Shown here in pieces: positions 8,931 through 17,785 of a stretch of DNA of 64,000 bases. The notes beneath the pieces were generated by a model. It did not search any database. It was not told the origin of the DNA and was given only the letters and a program-made list of their open reading frames with translations. Location: assembly GCF_004346195.1 (NCBI RefSeq), contig NZ_SMAK01000010.1, forward strand, positions 1-64,000, in the 5' to 3' direction. Positions within the stretch are counted from its first letter, which is position 1, and each line of letters opens with the position of its first letter. A program made the position numbers and the translations under genes. The DNA comes from Tepidamorphus gemmatus. GTDB lineage: Bacteria; Pseudomonadota; Alphaproteobacteria; Rhizobiales; Tepidamorphaceae.

Positions 8931-10304
8931 TCAGCCGGGTGTCCCGCGGATCGCCTGCTCGACGTGTCCGGCAAAGGCGAGCAGAGCATCGTCATGCCCG
9001 GACGGCGCGTTGAGCAGGAAACCGGTCGGCATGCCGTCCGCGTCCGTGCCGCAGGGGATCGTGACCCCACACCAGTCGAGGAAGCTCGCCAGCATGGTGT
9101 TGCGCAGCACCCGCGCGTTCACGGCGAAGAAGGTCTCGTCGTCCGCCTCGAGGGGCGCGAGCCTCGGTGCGACGCAGGCGACGGTCGGAAAGGCGATGAG
9201 ACTGCCGGCCGGCACCGCCTGCGCGGCTGCGGCCATCAGCCTCGTGCGACCGGCGATCAGCGCCGCGCGATCCTCCGCGCCGATGCGTCCGCCAAGGCGG
9301 GCGCGGGCGACGACGCGCCGGTCGATCGCCTCGGCGTCGGGACCGGTCACCATGGCGGCGAGCCCGTCATGCGCCTCGGCGGCGACCAGCGTGCCATGTC
9401 GGGCGAACAGGTCGCGGACGTCGTCGAGCACCGGAAGGGCGCGCCGGTCGATGGCGATGCCCGCTGCTGCGAGCCGTTCGAGCGCGGCCTCGAAGGTAGC
9501 GGTGACGGCCGGCTCGGCCTCCTCGAACACGACATTCGTCGGCACCACGATCCTGTGCGGCGCAAGCGCAGCAGGTGCGGGCGGGGGAGCGGCCATGCCC
9601 CGCATCGCCGCATCGACGAGAACCGCGTCCTCGACGCTGCGGCACAGCGGGCCGAGCGTGTCCAGCGACGGTGCGAGGGGATAAACCCCCGCCATCGGGT
9701 AACGGCCGCCGGAGGCCTTGTAGCCGACGAGGCCGTTGAAGGCCGCCGGTATGCGCACCGAGCCGCTGGTGTCGGAGCCCATTGCCACCGGAACCAGACC
9801 CCGGGCGACGGCCACGGCCGATCCCGACGACGATCCGCCGGGAATGCGGGCCTCGCCCGTGCCGTACGGGTTGACGGGCGTGCCGTAGTGAGGGTTGAGA
9901 CCGAGGCCGGAGAAGGCGAACTCGGTCATGTTCGTGCGCCCGACGGTCACCATGCCGGCGGCAGCGAGGCGGGCAACGATCGGAGCGTCCGCCACCGCCG
10001 GCGCTGCGGAGGCAAGCACGCGCGAACCTGCGGTGGTCGGCACGCCGTCGAGGTCGAACAGATCCTTCCAGGCGATCGGCACGCCGTCGAGCGGCCCGGC
10101 CGACGTGCCCGATTGCCGTCGGCGGGCCGCGGCCGCGGCCTCCCGGCGGGCCCGCTCGGGGGTCAGGATCGTGAAGATCGCCCGGTCATCGCACGCGGCG
10201 ATCGCGGCCAGAACCTCCTCGACGAGGTCGCGCGGATCGATCTTGCCGGCCGCGATGGCCCGCCCCAGTTCGGCAGCCGTGCGGGAGTCGCGGGCGCTGC
10301 TCAT
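8931..10304 (-). CDS. Amidase signature family hydrolase
   Basis: A cytoplasmic C-N hydrolase of 457 aa. The Ser-cisSer-Lys triad is visible as Lys in IAWKDLFD, the glycine/serine-rich [10 protein letters not shown], and the nucleophile region [14 protein letters not shown]. The best start is the ATG at 10304, four bases after the stop of the ABC ATPase gene (10309); an upstream TTG at 10319 is possible but overlaps that gene. It is followed 41 bp later by the deacetylase-fold hydrolase. Amidases of this family act on amides, half-amides, carbamates or aminoacyl-tRNA; here context favours a catabolic amide, for example the half-amide released from a cyclic imide. Confidence 0.88.
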   Translation of the reverse strand: MSSARDSRTAAELGRAIAAGKIDPRDLVEEVLAAIAACDDRAIFTILTPERARREAAAAARRRQSGTSAGPLDGVPIAWKDLFDLDGVPTTAGSRVLASAAPAVADAPIVARLAAAGMVTVGRTNMTEFAFSGLGLNPHYGTPVNPYGTGEARIPGGSSSGSAVAVARGLVPVAMGSDTSGSVRIPAAFNGLVGYKASGGRYPMAGVYPLAPSLDTLGPLCRSVEDAVLVDAAMRGMAAPPPAPAALAPHRIVVPTNVVFEEAEPAVTATFEAALERLAAAGIAIDRRALPVLDDVRDLFARHGTLVAAEAHDGLAAMVTGPDAEAIDRRVVARARLGGRIGAEDRAALIAGRTRLMAAAAQAVPAGSLIAFPTVACVAPRLAPLEADDETFFAVNARVLRNTMLASFLDWCGVTIPCGTDADGMPTGFLLNAPSGHDDALLAFAGHVEQAIRGTPG

Positions 10305-10308
10305 CGCA

Positions 10309-11415
10309 TCACGCCGCAATCACGGTCGCCTCGTCGGGCGACCAGCTCAGCAGCACCTGCGATTGCGGACGAAACGCGTCGCGCGGGTATTTGTCGACAT
10401 GCCCCTCGAGCAGGATCGACATGCCATTTGCAAGGTCGATGGTCAGATGGGCCAGGTGACCGACGACTTCGCTGCGGCTGACCGCGCCGGTGAGGACGTT
10501 GCCCGAATAGCGCGCCGCGATCGCCTCGCGGTCGGCGCCGTCGATCCGGTGCGCGTCGAGGGCCTCGCCCGGGACGACCAGCTTGGCGCGCGTCTCGGCC
10601 GCAAGGCCGTTCACGGCGTGGCCGGTGAAGCGGCCGAGCGGCGTCTCCACGACGGCCCGTTCGCCGGCGCGCTCGCGGACGATCCCGTCGAGGATCGTGT
10701 TGCGGCCGATGAACTGCGCGACGAACGGCGTCTGCGGCCGCCTATAGAGCACATGCGGCGGGCTGATCTGTTCCACGCGCCCCTGGTTCATCACCACGAT
10801 CCGGTCCGACAGCGCGAGCGCTTCGGACTGCGCATGGGTCACGAACACGAAGGTGATGCCGAGCGTCTTCTGCAGGATCTTGAGTTCGTTCTGGATCGCC
10901 TTGCGCAGATTGGCGTCGAGCGCACCGAGCGGTTCGTCGAGCAGCAGGATCTCGGGTTCCACCACCAGCCCGCGGGCGAGCGCGATGCGCTGCCGCTGGC
11001 CGCCCGACAGCCGGTCGGGCTTCTGGTCGGCGATCGCGGTGAGATCGAGCGTCTCCAGGATGCGCTCGACCCTTGCCTCGCGCTCGGCCCGAGGCATGCC
11101 CTTCACCTCGAGCCCGTAGCCGACGTTGCGGCGCACGCTCATATGCGGGAACAGCGCGTAGTTCTGGAAGATCATCGAGGTCGGCCGCCGCTCCGGTGGC
11201 AGCTCGTTGATCCGCCGGCCGCGGATCAGGATGTCGCCCGACGTGATCGTCTCGAACCCTGCGATCATTCTGAGCGTGGTCGTCTTGCCGCAGCCGGAGG
11301 GGCCGAGAAAGGCGATGAACTCGCCCTTGGAGACGGCAAGATCGAAGTCGATCACGGCAGGCGTGCCGTTGTCGTAGACCTTGCCGACCTTGATCAGTTC
11401 GAGATCGTAGCCCAT
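10309..11415 (-). CDS. ABC transporter ATPase, PotA-like (first copy)
   Basis: ATP-binding subunit of a polyamine/opine/iron-type importer, 368 aa. It has Walker A GPSGCGKTT, the Q-loop IFQNYALFPH, the signature LSGGQRQR, Walker B EILLLDEP, the H-loop VFVTHAQ and a C-terminal TOBE regulatory domain. The start at 11415 is chosen because a strong GGAGAGAGG lies just upstream; a longer frame to 11469 adds an unlikely arginine-rich tail. It directly follows the exported binding-protein gene and is the partner most likely to serve it. A second ATPase of the same class is encoded at 16221-17303. Confidence 0.9.
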   Translation of the reverse strand: MGYDLELIKVGKVYDNGTPAVIDFDLAVSKGEFIAFLGPSGCGKTTTLRMIAGFETITSGDILIRGRRINELPPERRPTSMIFQNYALFPHMSVRRNVGYGLEVKGMPRAEREARVERILETLDLTAIADQKPDRLSGGQRQRIALARGLVVEPEILLLDEPLGALDANLRKAIQNELKILQKTLGITFVFVTHAQSEALALSDRIVVMNQGRVEQISPPHVLYRRPQTPFVAQFIGRNTILDGIVRERAGERAVVETPLGRFTGHAVNGLAAETRAKLVVPGEALDAHRIDGADREAIAARYSGNVLTGAVSRSEVVGHLAHLTIDLANGMSILLEGHVDKYPRDAFRPQSQVLLSWSPDEATVIAA

Positions 11416-11485
11416 CGCCTCTCTCCGTCGGATGGGACGACGGGAGTTCTCGTCCCGCCGTCCAGTCATCCTCTCTCTTCCGCCA

Positions 11486-12718
11486 TCAGGCGCTGAGGAA
11501 CTCGTCCCAGCGCTGGATCAGATGGTCGTACTCGTCCGGCCACTGATGCCAGTAGGCGACGTTGGCAGCGCGTTCCTCGAGCGAGCCGCCGTCGCGCAGG
11601 TCACCTTCCTTGATGCCGCGCTCTTCCGGGCCGACCCAGGGCTTGCCCTCGTACCAGAAGGCATACTTCTCGGGCGGCATCACATCCTTGATGTTGGTGG
11701 TCGGCGAGTAATAGCCCTGCTCGGAGACGGTGATGCCTGGCGGTCCGGACAGCCAGTAGTCGGCGTAGGCGTAGACCGCCTCCTTGTTCGGCGAGCCGGC
11801 AATCAGGCTCGGGCCGATCGCCCATGCGCGGTAGCCCTCCTTCGGAACCGCGTACTTGCACGGCTTGCCCTGCGCCTTCACCGCCATCACCGCCGGCTGC
11901 CAGGCGTCGCACACCACCATCTCGCCGGAAGCGAGCAGGTTGACCAGTTCGCCGAAATCGCCCCACAGCGCCCGGAACTGGCCATCACGCTTCTTCGAGA
12001 TCAGGAACTTGGTCGCCTCGTCGATCTCGGCGACGGACGGATTGCCGGGGTTCTTGACGTCCGACAGGCCGAGCGAGTTCATCGCCATGATGGCCTGGCC
12101 GAAGGCAATCAGCGGATCGGTGTTGAGGCCCGACTTGCCCTTCCACTTCTCGTCGAAGATCGCCGTCCAGGTGTTCGCCTCCTCGTCCGAGACGACCTCT
12201 GGGTTGTAGCCGATCGAGTCGTAATTGTAGACGGCCGGCACCATCCACAGCGACGTCTGGCTTTCGTCGGTCCAGATCTGGCCGACGATCTGCGAGCGGC
12301 GATCCCACTTGTCGCTTGCCTTGGTGAAGGTATCGCGGATGTTGGCCCAGTTCTTCAGCGACGCAACCGGGATCGGCTCGACATTGTTGGTCATGACCAC
12401 CGCCGGCAACCGCTCGGCGATCGTCTCCCAGACGTCGTAGTCGCGCGAGCCGGACAGGATGCGGGTCTGCGCGTCGGGGAAGGTGGCGGCGGTGCCGGAT
12501 GTCGCGCCGACGCCGGACTTCTCCTTGAAGTCGGCGAGGATGCGTTCCTGCACCGTCACCGACAGGCCGATCGTCCGCAGCTGCTGCGACGCCAGGTTGG
12601 TCGCCTGGGCGTAAGCCCGCTGCGACGACAGGAACGGCGTTCCGCCGCCGAGCGCCAGCGCCATAGCGCCGGCCGTCCCCTTCAGCATCCTTCGCCGTGT
12701 CAGTTCCAGCTTGTCCAT
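11486..12718 (-). CDS. Tat-exported ABC binding protein, spermidine/putrescine type
   Basis: Periplasmic substrate-binding protein, 410 aa. The N-terminus has a twin-arginine signal (ELTRRRMLKGTAGAMALALGG) and a cleavage-like AYAQA. The body is the PotD-like fold, with PEVVSDEEANTW, EGYRAWAIGPSLIAG and a C-terminal HQWPDEYDHLIQRWDEF. The start at 12718 has a clear GGAGG ribosome site; a longer frame to 12748 lacks one. It stands between the SDR gene and the first ATPase gene in the operon. The substrate is not predictable from sequence; the enzymes around it suggest a small nitrogenous compound rather than spermidine itself. Confidence 0.9.
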   Translation of the reverse strand: MDKLELTRRRMLKGTAGAMALALGGGTPFLSSQRAYAQATNLASQQLRTIGLSVTVQERILADFKEKSGVGATSGTAATFPDAQTRILSGSRDYDVWETIAERLPAVVMTNNVEPIPVASLKNWANIRDTFTKASDKWDRRSQIVGQIWTDESQTSLWMVPAVYNYDSIGYNPEVVSDEEANTWTAIFDEKWKGKSGLNTDPLIAFGQAIMAMNSLGLSDVKNPGNPSVAEIDEATKFLISKKRDGQFRALWGDFGELVNLLASGEMVVCDAWQPAVMAVKAQGKPCKYAVPKEGYRAWAIGPSLIAGSPNKEAVYAYADYWLSGPPGITVSEQGYYSPTTNIKDVMPPEKYAFWYEGKPWVGPEERGIKEGDLRDGGSLEERAANVAYWHQWPDEYDHLIQRWDEFLSA

Positions 12719-12772
12719 TGTCTCAACCTCCGGAGTTGTCGTTGACATCCTTGCGGCGGTGCGGCCGCGCAG

Positions 12773-13549
12773 TCAGTAGCGGCCGACCAGCAGGCCGCCA
12801 TCCACCACCACGGTCTGTCCGGTCATGTACCGGGCCGCGCTGGAAGCCAGGAAAACGATGACGTCGGCGATCTCCTCGGGCTCGCCGATGCGGCCCATCG
12901 GAATGAAGGCGCCCGCCGCCTCGGCGCCCGCCGGTCCGAGCGAGTGCTCCTCCGAGAGAAGCTGGGCGGTGCGGATGTAGCCGGGCGCGATGCCGTTGAC
13001 GCGGATACCGGAGCGGGCGAGCTCCACCGCGAGCCCCCGGACCAGGCCGACGACGCCGGACTTCGCCGCGGAATAGTGGACGTGCTCGTCCCAACCATAG
13101 GCGACGCCCATGATCGAGGAGACGCAGACGATGGCGCCGGCGCCGCGCGCCTTCATTGCCGCGAGCGCCGGCCGGACCACGCGGATCATGCCCTTCAGGT
13201 CGATGTCGAAGGTCAGATCCCACTTCTCGTCGTCAAGCCGGTCGAGCGGTACCCGGTGGGCGATGCCGGCATTGGCGACGATGACGTCGACCGCCCCGCG
13301 CCGGGCCTCGATCGCAGCGACGACCGCCTCGGCCTCGGCGGTCGAGCGAACGTCGAGCCGCATGAACTCGGCCGAGCCGCCGGCCGCCCGGATCGCCGCG
13401 GCGACCCCCTGCCCCTCGTCCTCCAGGATGTCGGTGACGACGACGTGATCGCCCGACCGCGCGAAGGCTTCGGCGGTCGCCTTGCCGATGCCGATGCCGG
13501 CGCCGGTGATCAGCACGGTGCGGGCGGGATTGGAAGTGCTCGATACCAT
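12773..13549 (-). CDS. Short-chain dehydrogenase/reductase (first SDR)
   Basis: NAD(P)-dependent oxidoreductase of 258 aa, a classical SDR. The cofactor loop is TGAGIGIG near residue 16, the NAG motif is ANAGIA, and the catalytic Ser-Tyr-Lys is in VSSIMG and HYSAAKSG. PGYIRT and MTGQTVVVDGG close the fold. Asp39 in VVTDILED suggests NAD preference. A good AAGGA ribosome site precedes the ATG. It is 17 bp downstream of the second SDR gene, and the two probably act on consecutive hydroxy/keto intermediates or alternative substrates of the operon's pathway. Confidence 0.88.
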   Translation of the reverse strand: MVSSTSNPARTVLITGAGIGIGKATAEAFARSGDHVVVTDILEDEGQGVAAAIRAAGGSAEFMRLDVRSTAEAEAVVAAIEARRGAVDVIVANAGIAHRVPLDRLDDEKWDLTFDIDLKGMIRVVRPALAAMKARGAGAIVCVSSIMGVAYGWDEHVHYSAAKSGVVGLVRGLAVELARSGIRVNGIAPGYIRTAQLLSEEHSLGPAGAEAAGAFIPMGRIGEPEEIADVIVFLASSAARYMTGQTVVVDGGLLVGRY

Positions 13550-13566
13550 GTCGGTGTCCTTGCAGG

Positions 13567-14298
13567 TCAGAGCATCACATCGCCGGAGTTCGGCCCGAGC
13601 GTCTGGCCGACGAACAGGCTCGCGCCGGGCGAGGCGAGGAAGGCAACGGCGGCCGCGACCTCTTCCGGCTCGCCGAAGCGGCCGAGCGGCAGTTCGGCGG
13701 CCTTGCGCTGGCGCCAGTCCTGCGACAGCGCCATCACCAGCGGCGTGTTGATCGGACCGGGCGCGACCGCGTTGACGCGGACGCCGCGGTTCGACACCTC
13801 GCGGGCGAGCGCCTTGGTCATGCCGATGATGCCGGCCTTGGCAGCCGAATAGTGGGTGAGCTCGATGCCACCGATCTGGCCGAGCTGCGAGGCGACGTTG
13901 ACGATGATGCCGGCGCCGCGGTCGAGCATCCCGCCAATCACCGCGCGGGTCATCAGGAAGGTGCCGCGCAGATGGACCGCGATCATCCGGTCGAAGTCGG
14001 CAGTGGCGAGCTGCTCGAACCGTGCCTGGTGCACGTGGCCGGCATTGTTGACGAGAATGCCGACGGCACCGAAGGCGGATTCCGCCGCCGCGACGATCCC
14101 TGCAACGTCCGCTTCCTGCGACACGTCGCCGGCGATGCCGGTCGCCTGGCCGCCGGCGACGCGGATCTCGTCTGCGACGGCCTCGGCACGGACCGGATCG
14201 AGATCGTTGACCGCAACGGCGTGTCCGTCGGCGGCGAGGCGCAGCGCGATGGCGCGTCCGATTCCCGAGCCGGCGCCGGTGACGATCGCGGTGATCAT
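13567..14298 (-). CDS. Short-chain dehydrogenase/reductase (second SDR)
   Basis: A classical SDR of 243 aa beginning MITAIVTGAGSGIGRAIALR. It shows NNAGHVH, the catalytic serine in NVASQLG, YxxxK as HYSAAKAG, and PGPINTPL. The start ATG overlaps the permease stop as ATGA (14295-14298), so it is translationally coupled to the transporter. The long open frame that runs on to 15003 is only the antisense-free shadow of the permease gene. It resembles 3-oxoacyl-ACP reductase (FabG)-like catabolic SDRs; the specific substrate is unknown. Confidence 0.87.
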   Translation of the reverse strand: MITAIVTGAGSGIGRAIALRLAADGHAVAVNDLDPVRAEAVADEIRVAGGQATGIAGDVSQEADVAGIVAAAESAFGAVGILVNNAGHVHQARFEQLATADFDRMIAVHLRGTFLMTRAVIGGMLDRGAGIIVNVASQLGQIGGIELTHYSAAKAGIIGMTKALAREVSNRGVRVNAVAPGPINTPLVMALSQDWRQRKAAELPLGRFGEPEEVAAAVAFLASPGASLFVGQTLGPNSGDVML

Positions 14299-15158
14299 GC
14301 CACGTCCTCCTGGATGGCGAAGCGCCTTGCGCGACGGACCGACAGACCCATCAGCACCGCGTAGACAGCCAGCAGCGCGAAGGAGAACAGCGTCGTCAGC
14401 ACCCCGAAGGCGAAGACATTCGGGTGGATCTCGATCGAGAAGGTGCCGTATATCGCCAGCGGCAGCGTCAGGTCGCGCCCGGACGCGAACAGCGTGCGCG
14501 AGAACTCGTCGTAGGACAGCGTGAAGGCGAACAGCATCGCCGACAGGACGCCCGGGAAGATCAGCGGAAATGTTACCTTGCGGAAGGTGCGCGCCGGCGA
14601 CACCCCGAGCGACCAGGCGGCTTCCTCGACGCTCGCATCGAAGCGGTTGAAGATCGCCAGCATCACCAGGAAGGCGAAGGGCAACGTGTAGACGACATGC
14701 AGGACGAAGGCGGTGCTCCACCAGTGCCGATCGATGCCGAGGAAATTGGCGACCAGCGCCATGCCGAGGCCGACCAGCACGCCCGGCACCATCATGCCGA
14801 GCACGATGAGATAGAACACCAGCCCGGAGCCCTTGAAACGCGACCGGAAGGCCTGGGCGGAGGCGACGCCGAGCACGGTCGAGACGACCATGGTCATGAA
14901 GGCGAGAGTCAGCGATCGCAGCAGTCCTTCGTAGATCGGCAGCGGCGCGACGCGCGAGGGCGGGGTCAGGCCGACCAGGTGGCGGTACCAGTAGGTCGAC
15001 CACTCGATGATCGGAAACTGCGGGCCGCCTTCGGGGCCGGCCTGGAAGGAGAGGATCGTCAGCACCGCGAACGGGCCGTAGAGGAACAGCAGGAACAGCC
15101 CGGTGTAGATGGCGAGGACCGGCTTGATGACGGTGGACTGCATGGCTAGCACCCGCAT
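14295..15158 (-). CDS. ABC transporter permease, PotC-like
   Basis: Inner-membrane permease of 287 aa with about six hydrophobic helices. The EAA loop that contacts the ATPase is visible as VEEAAWSLGVSPARTFRKV followed by FPLIFPG. An alternative start is the ATG at 15143 (MQSTVIKPVL). It pairs with the permease at 15286-16188, and its stop overlaps the SDR start. It belongs to the spermidine/putrescine (CUT1-like) importer family. Confidence 0.9.
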   Translation of the reverse strand: MRVLAMQSTVIKPVLAIYTGLFLLFLYGPFAVLTILSFQAGPEGGPQFPIIEWSTYWYRHLVGLTPPSRVAPLPIYEGLLRSLTLAFMTMVVSTVLGVASAQAFRSRFKGSGLVFYLIVLGMMVPGVLVGLGMALVANFLGIDRHWWSTAFVLHVVYTLPFAFLVMLAIFNRFDASVEEAAWSLGVSPARTFRKVTFPLIFPGVLSAMLFAFTLSYDEFSRTLFASGRDLTLPLAIYGTFSIEIHPNVFAFGVLTTLFSFALLAVYAVLMGLSVRRARRFAIQEDVA

Positions 15159-15285
15159 TCGGAAACGGACGGCGCGGAGGGAGCCCGGCCGCTCTCGCCG
15201 GGACGGGCGCGGCGGGCCGTGATCGGATCGTTCGATCTGCCGGTGAAAACCGATCGCATGTGTCGTCCTCCCCTGATCCCGGCCG

Positions 15286-16188
15286 CTAGAGCTCTTTGCG
15301 GAGGTTGACGATGCGCAGCAGACCGGCGACCACGATGCCCATGATCACCGTCAGCACGACGCCGACCACGGCGGCGAAGGCCCATTTCAGCGAGCCCACC
15401 TGCGTGACGATGATGTTGCCGAGCATGTTGACCTTGCGCCCGGACAGCGCCGCCGAGGTCGCGAACTCGCCGAGCACCATCACCGAGACGAAGATCGAAC
15501 CCACCACGACACCCGGCATCGACAACGGCAGGATGATCGTGCGGAAGATGCGCAGGAAGCCGGCGCCGAGATCGCGCGCTGCCTCGATCACGTTGAGATC
15601 GATGCGGGCGAGCGTGAAGGCGATCGGCCCGACCATGAACACGCAGTAGATCTGCGTCATGCCGATGACCACCGAGAGCTCGGAGAACAGCAGCGCCTCG
15701 ATCGGCTGGGAGGTGATGCCGAGCCCCTGCAGCACGATGTTGATCGCGCCTTCCTTGCCGAGCATCGGCCGCCAGGCCAGCACGCGGATCAGGAAGGAGG
15801 TCCAGAACGGGATGACGCACAGCACGAGTAGCGCCGTCTGCAACGTCCGGTTGCGGACGAACAGGCCGACGAACAGCGCCGCCGGATAGCCGATGAGGAG
15901 TGTCGCCGCCAGCACCGTCAGCCAGATCCGGACCGTCGTCCACAGGGCGGCGAGATAGGTCTCGGACGTGAAGAAGGTGACCCAGCTCTTCACCGTCAGC
16001 GTCGGCTCGATGGTGAAGGTGGTCTGCGTCCAGAACGAGACGTAGACCATCATGGCGATCGGCAGCACCAGGAACAGCACCATCCAGACCACCGCCGGCG
16101 CGATCAGCCAATAGGCGATCCGCTGCCGGTTCGCGGCCGGAGAGGCCGGCCCCTCGTTCGTTGCTTCGCTCATCGTGGTGGTTGTCAT
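15286..16188 (-). CDS. ABC transporter permease, PotB-like
   Basis: Inner-membrane permease of 300 aa with an N-terminal cytoplasmic tail and about six transmembrane segments. The EAA loop is IEAARDLGAGFLRIFRTI followed by LPLSMPG. It is the first of the two permeases in the operon, 32 bp downstream of the second ATPase gene and 127 bp before the PotC-like gene. Its hydrophobic profile and order match the PotB/PotH class. Confidence 0.9.
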   Translation of the reverse strand: MTTTTMSEATNEGPASPAANRQRIAYWLIAPAVVWMVLFLVLPIAMMVYVSFWTQTTFTIEPTLTVKSWVTFFTSETYLAALWTTVRIWLTVLAATLLIGYPAALFVGLFVRNRTLQTALLVLCVIPFWTSFLIRVLAWRPMLGKEGAINIVLQGLGITSQPIEALLFSELSVVIGMTQIYCVFMVGPIAFTLARIDLNVIEAARDLGAGFLRIFRTIILPLSMPGVVVGSIFVSVMVLGEFATSAALSGRKVNMLGNIIVTQVGSLKWAFAAVVGVVLTVIMGIVVAGLLRIVNLRKEL

Positions 16189-16220
16189 CCGGCAACGGAT
16201 CCCTGGTGCGATGCTGGCGC

Positions 16221-17303
16221 TCAGGCGAAGACGATCGCGTCCTGCGGCCGCCAGACGAGGCCGTAGCGCTGTCGTTCGGTGTAGGCCGGCGGGGCCCGAT
16301 GACTGAGATGCGCCTCGACCTCGACCATGCCGCCGGCATCGAGGGCGAAGAACGAGGTGACCGACGCCCCGGTATATTCGCTGGCGACGAAGGTCGCCTC
16401 GATGCGGACTTCGTCGGGCGAGGCCCCGGCCCCGGCGGGTCGGACCTCGATGCGGTCGTACCGCACCGCGTAGGCGCCCTCGCGACGACCGCCGGTCGTC
16501 TGGCGAACCGCGCCGGCGATCGGGAACCGACCGGCCGCCGTGGTGAAGGTGTCGTCGGCGAGCTCGCCGGTGAACAGGTTGTAGCAGCTGAGGAAGCGCG
16601 CCACGTTCGGGCTGGCTGGCCGGTCATAGACGCTGGCGGCGTCGCCCACCTGGGCAATCCGCCCGCGGTCGAGCACGACCACCGTATCGCCCATCGCGAG
16701 CGCCTCGGTCTCGCTGCCGGTGACATGCAGGAAGGTGATGCCGAGCCGCTCCCGGATCGCGCGCAACTCGCTGCGCATGCGAGCGCGCAGATTGGCGTCG
16801 AGCGCACCGAGCGGCTCGTCGAGCAGCACCAGCTTGGGCTCTGTCACCAGCGTGCGGGCCAGCGCCACACGCTGCCGCTGGCCGCCGGAAATCTGGTCGA
16901 TGCGGCGACTCTCGAGTCCGGTCAGGCCGACGAGCGCGATCATGTCCCGCACCCGGGCGTCGGCGAGGCGCGGGGCGAGCGGCGCCTCCTCGCGGTTGAC
17001 GAGGCCAAAACCGATGTTCTCCTTCACCGACAGATGCGGGAACAGCGCGAAATTCTGGAACACAAAGCCGATGCCGCGACGGTGGGCCGGGACGCGGTCC
17101 ATCGGCCGCCCGGCAACCACGACCTGTCCGGCGTCCGGCTCCTCGAAACCGGCGATCACCCGCAGCAGCGTGGTCTTGCCCGAGCCGCTCGGGCCGAGCA
17201 GCGAGACATATCGATCTGCGGCAATGCGCAGCGACACGTCATCGAGGGCGACGACATTGCCATAGGACTTGCTGAGACCGCTGACGAGGAGAGCGTTGGT
17301 CAT
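16221..17303 (-). CDS. ABC transporter ATPase, PotA-like (second copy)
   Basis: First gene of the leftward operon, a 360-residue ATP-binding subunit. Walker A is GPSGSGKTT, the Q-loop is VFQNFALFPH, the signature ISGGQRQR, Walker B KLVLLDEP, and the usual H-loop histidine is retained in LHVTGSETEALA as an altered context (T-G instead of T-H). That change means the switch histidine of the H-loop appears to be replaced by glycine. A C-terminal TOBE domain follows. With the permeases immediately downstream it would form the transporter core, while the other ATPase (10309-11415) keeps a normal VTHAQ. Confidence 0.87.
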   Translation of the reverse strand: MTNALLVSGLSKSYGNVVALDDVSLRIAADRYVSLLGPSGSGKTTLLRVIAGFEEPDAGQVVVAGRPMDRVPAHRRGIGFVFQNFALFPHLSVKENIGFGLVNREEAPLAPRLADARVRDMIALVGLTGLESRRIDQISGGQRQRVALARTLVTEPKLVLLDEPLGALDANLRARMRSELRAIRERLGITFLHVTGSETEALAMGDTVVVLDRGRIAQVGDAASVYDRPASPNVARFLSCYNLFTGELADDTFTTAAGRFPIAGAVRQTTGGRREGAYAVRYDRIEVRPAGAGASPDEVRIEATFVASEYTGASVTSFFALDAGGMVEVEAHLSHRAPPAYTERQRYGLVWRPQDAIVFA

Positions 17304-17498
17304 GGCCGCCCCACGCCGTCAGCGAAACGAGCCGATTGGTGCGGCCGCAACGGCCCGCACAGGTCGACCTTTGGTCGCCATCGTTCCTGTCCCCTCTCGT
17401 TGAGGCCCGCGCCTGCGCGCCCACGACCGTCGCCGCGGGCGGCCCGCCTCGTCCTCCCGGCGGCCTGCCTGTCGATGGGAGGCTAGGATAAATGATTT

Positions 17499-17511
17499 TT
17501 GTATGCAATAG
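17499..17511 (+). promoter_or_regulatory. Candidate GntR operator, copy 1
   Basis: TTGTATGCAATAG, containing the near-palindrome TTG-N4-CAA. It overlaps a longer inverted repeat ATGCAA-N8-TTGCAT at 17503-17522. It lies about 195 bp upstream of the operon's first ATG in an AT-rich promoter-like block. FCD-type GntR regulators commonly bind TTGTA..ACAA-like sites. Confidence 0.6.
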
Positions 17512-17708
17512 TTTTGTTGCATTCGGAGCAACGCGACATGCTGGATGACCCGGAGCCGTGCCGGCAAGGCGCCGGAGAAGGTCGGAGTACTCAGATTATC
17601 CGACAATGCATGATGGGATCGGCATCGTGCCGGCGCCCCACCCTGACAGGGTTGGCGATGCCGATGCCGGGAGCGGATGCCGCCTTTCGCATCAGCATCG
17701 TGATGCAA

Positions 17709-17721
17709 TTGTACGCAATAG
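17709..17721 (+). promoter_or_regulatory. Candidate GntR operator, copy 2
   Basis: TTGTACGCAATAG, identical to copy 1 except for one C/T change, and starting exactly 210 bp after it, which is 20 turns of B-DNA. It lies about 65 bp upstream of the regulator's start, where it could give autoregulation. Confidence 0.6.
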
Positions 17722-17785
17722 CCATTTCATTGGTCCCGGAAACGGGCGTCCGACAGGCTCGCGTGCGGAGGCTACCGGAGGCATG

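Larger units (their letters stand above)
17304..17785. other. Divergent promoter region between transport operon and GntR gene
   Basis: A 482-bp intergenic region with no gene that I can support. It is clearly more AT-rich around 17485-17520 and 17700-17735, where two copies of a 13-base motif lie (listed separately). It must carry the promoters of the leftward operon and of the rightward regulator. Confidence 0.6.

Noticed and set aside
7822-9684. 620-codon rightward frame opposite the deacetylase and amidase genes
   Set aside because: It is antisense to two strongly conserved enzymes and lacks protein features.
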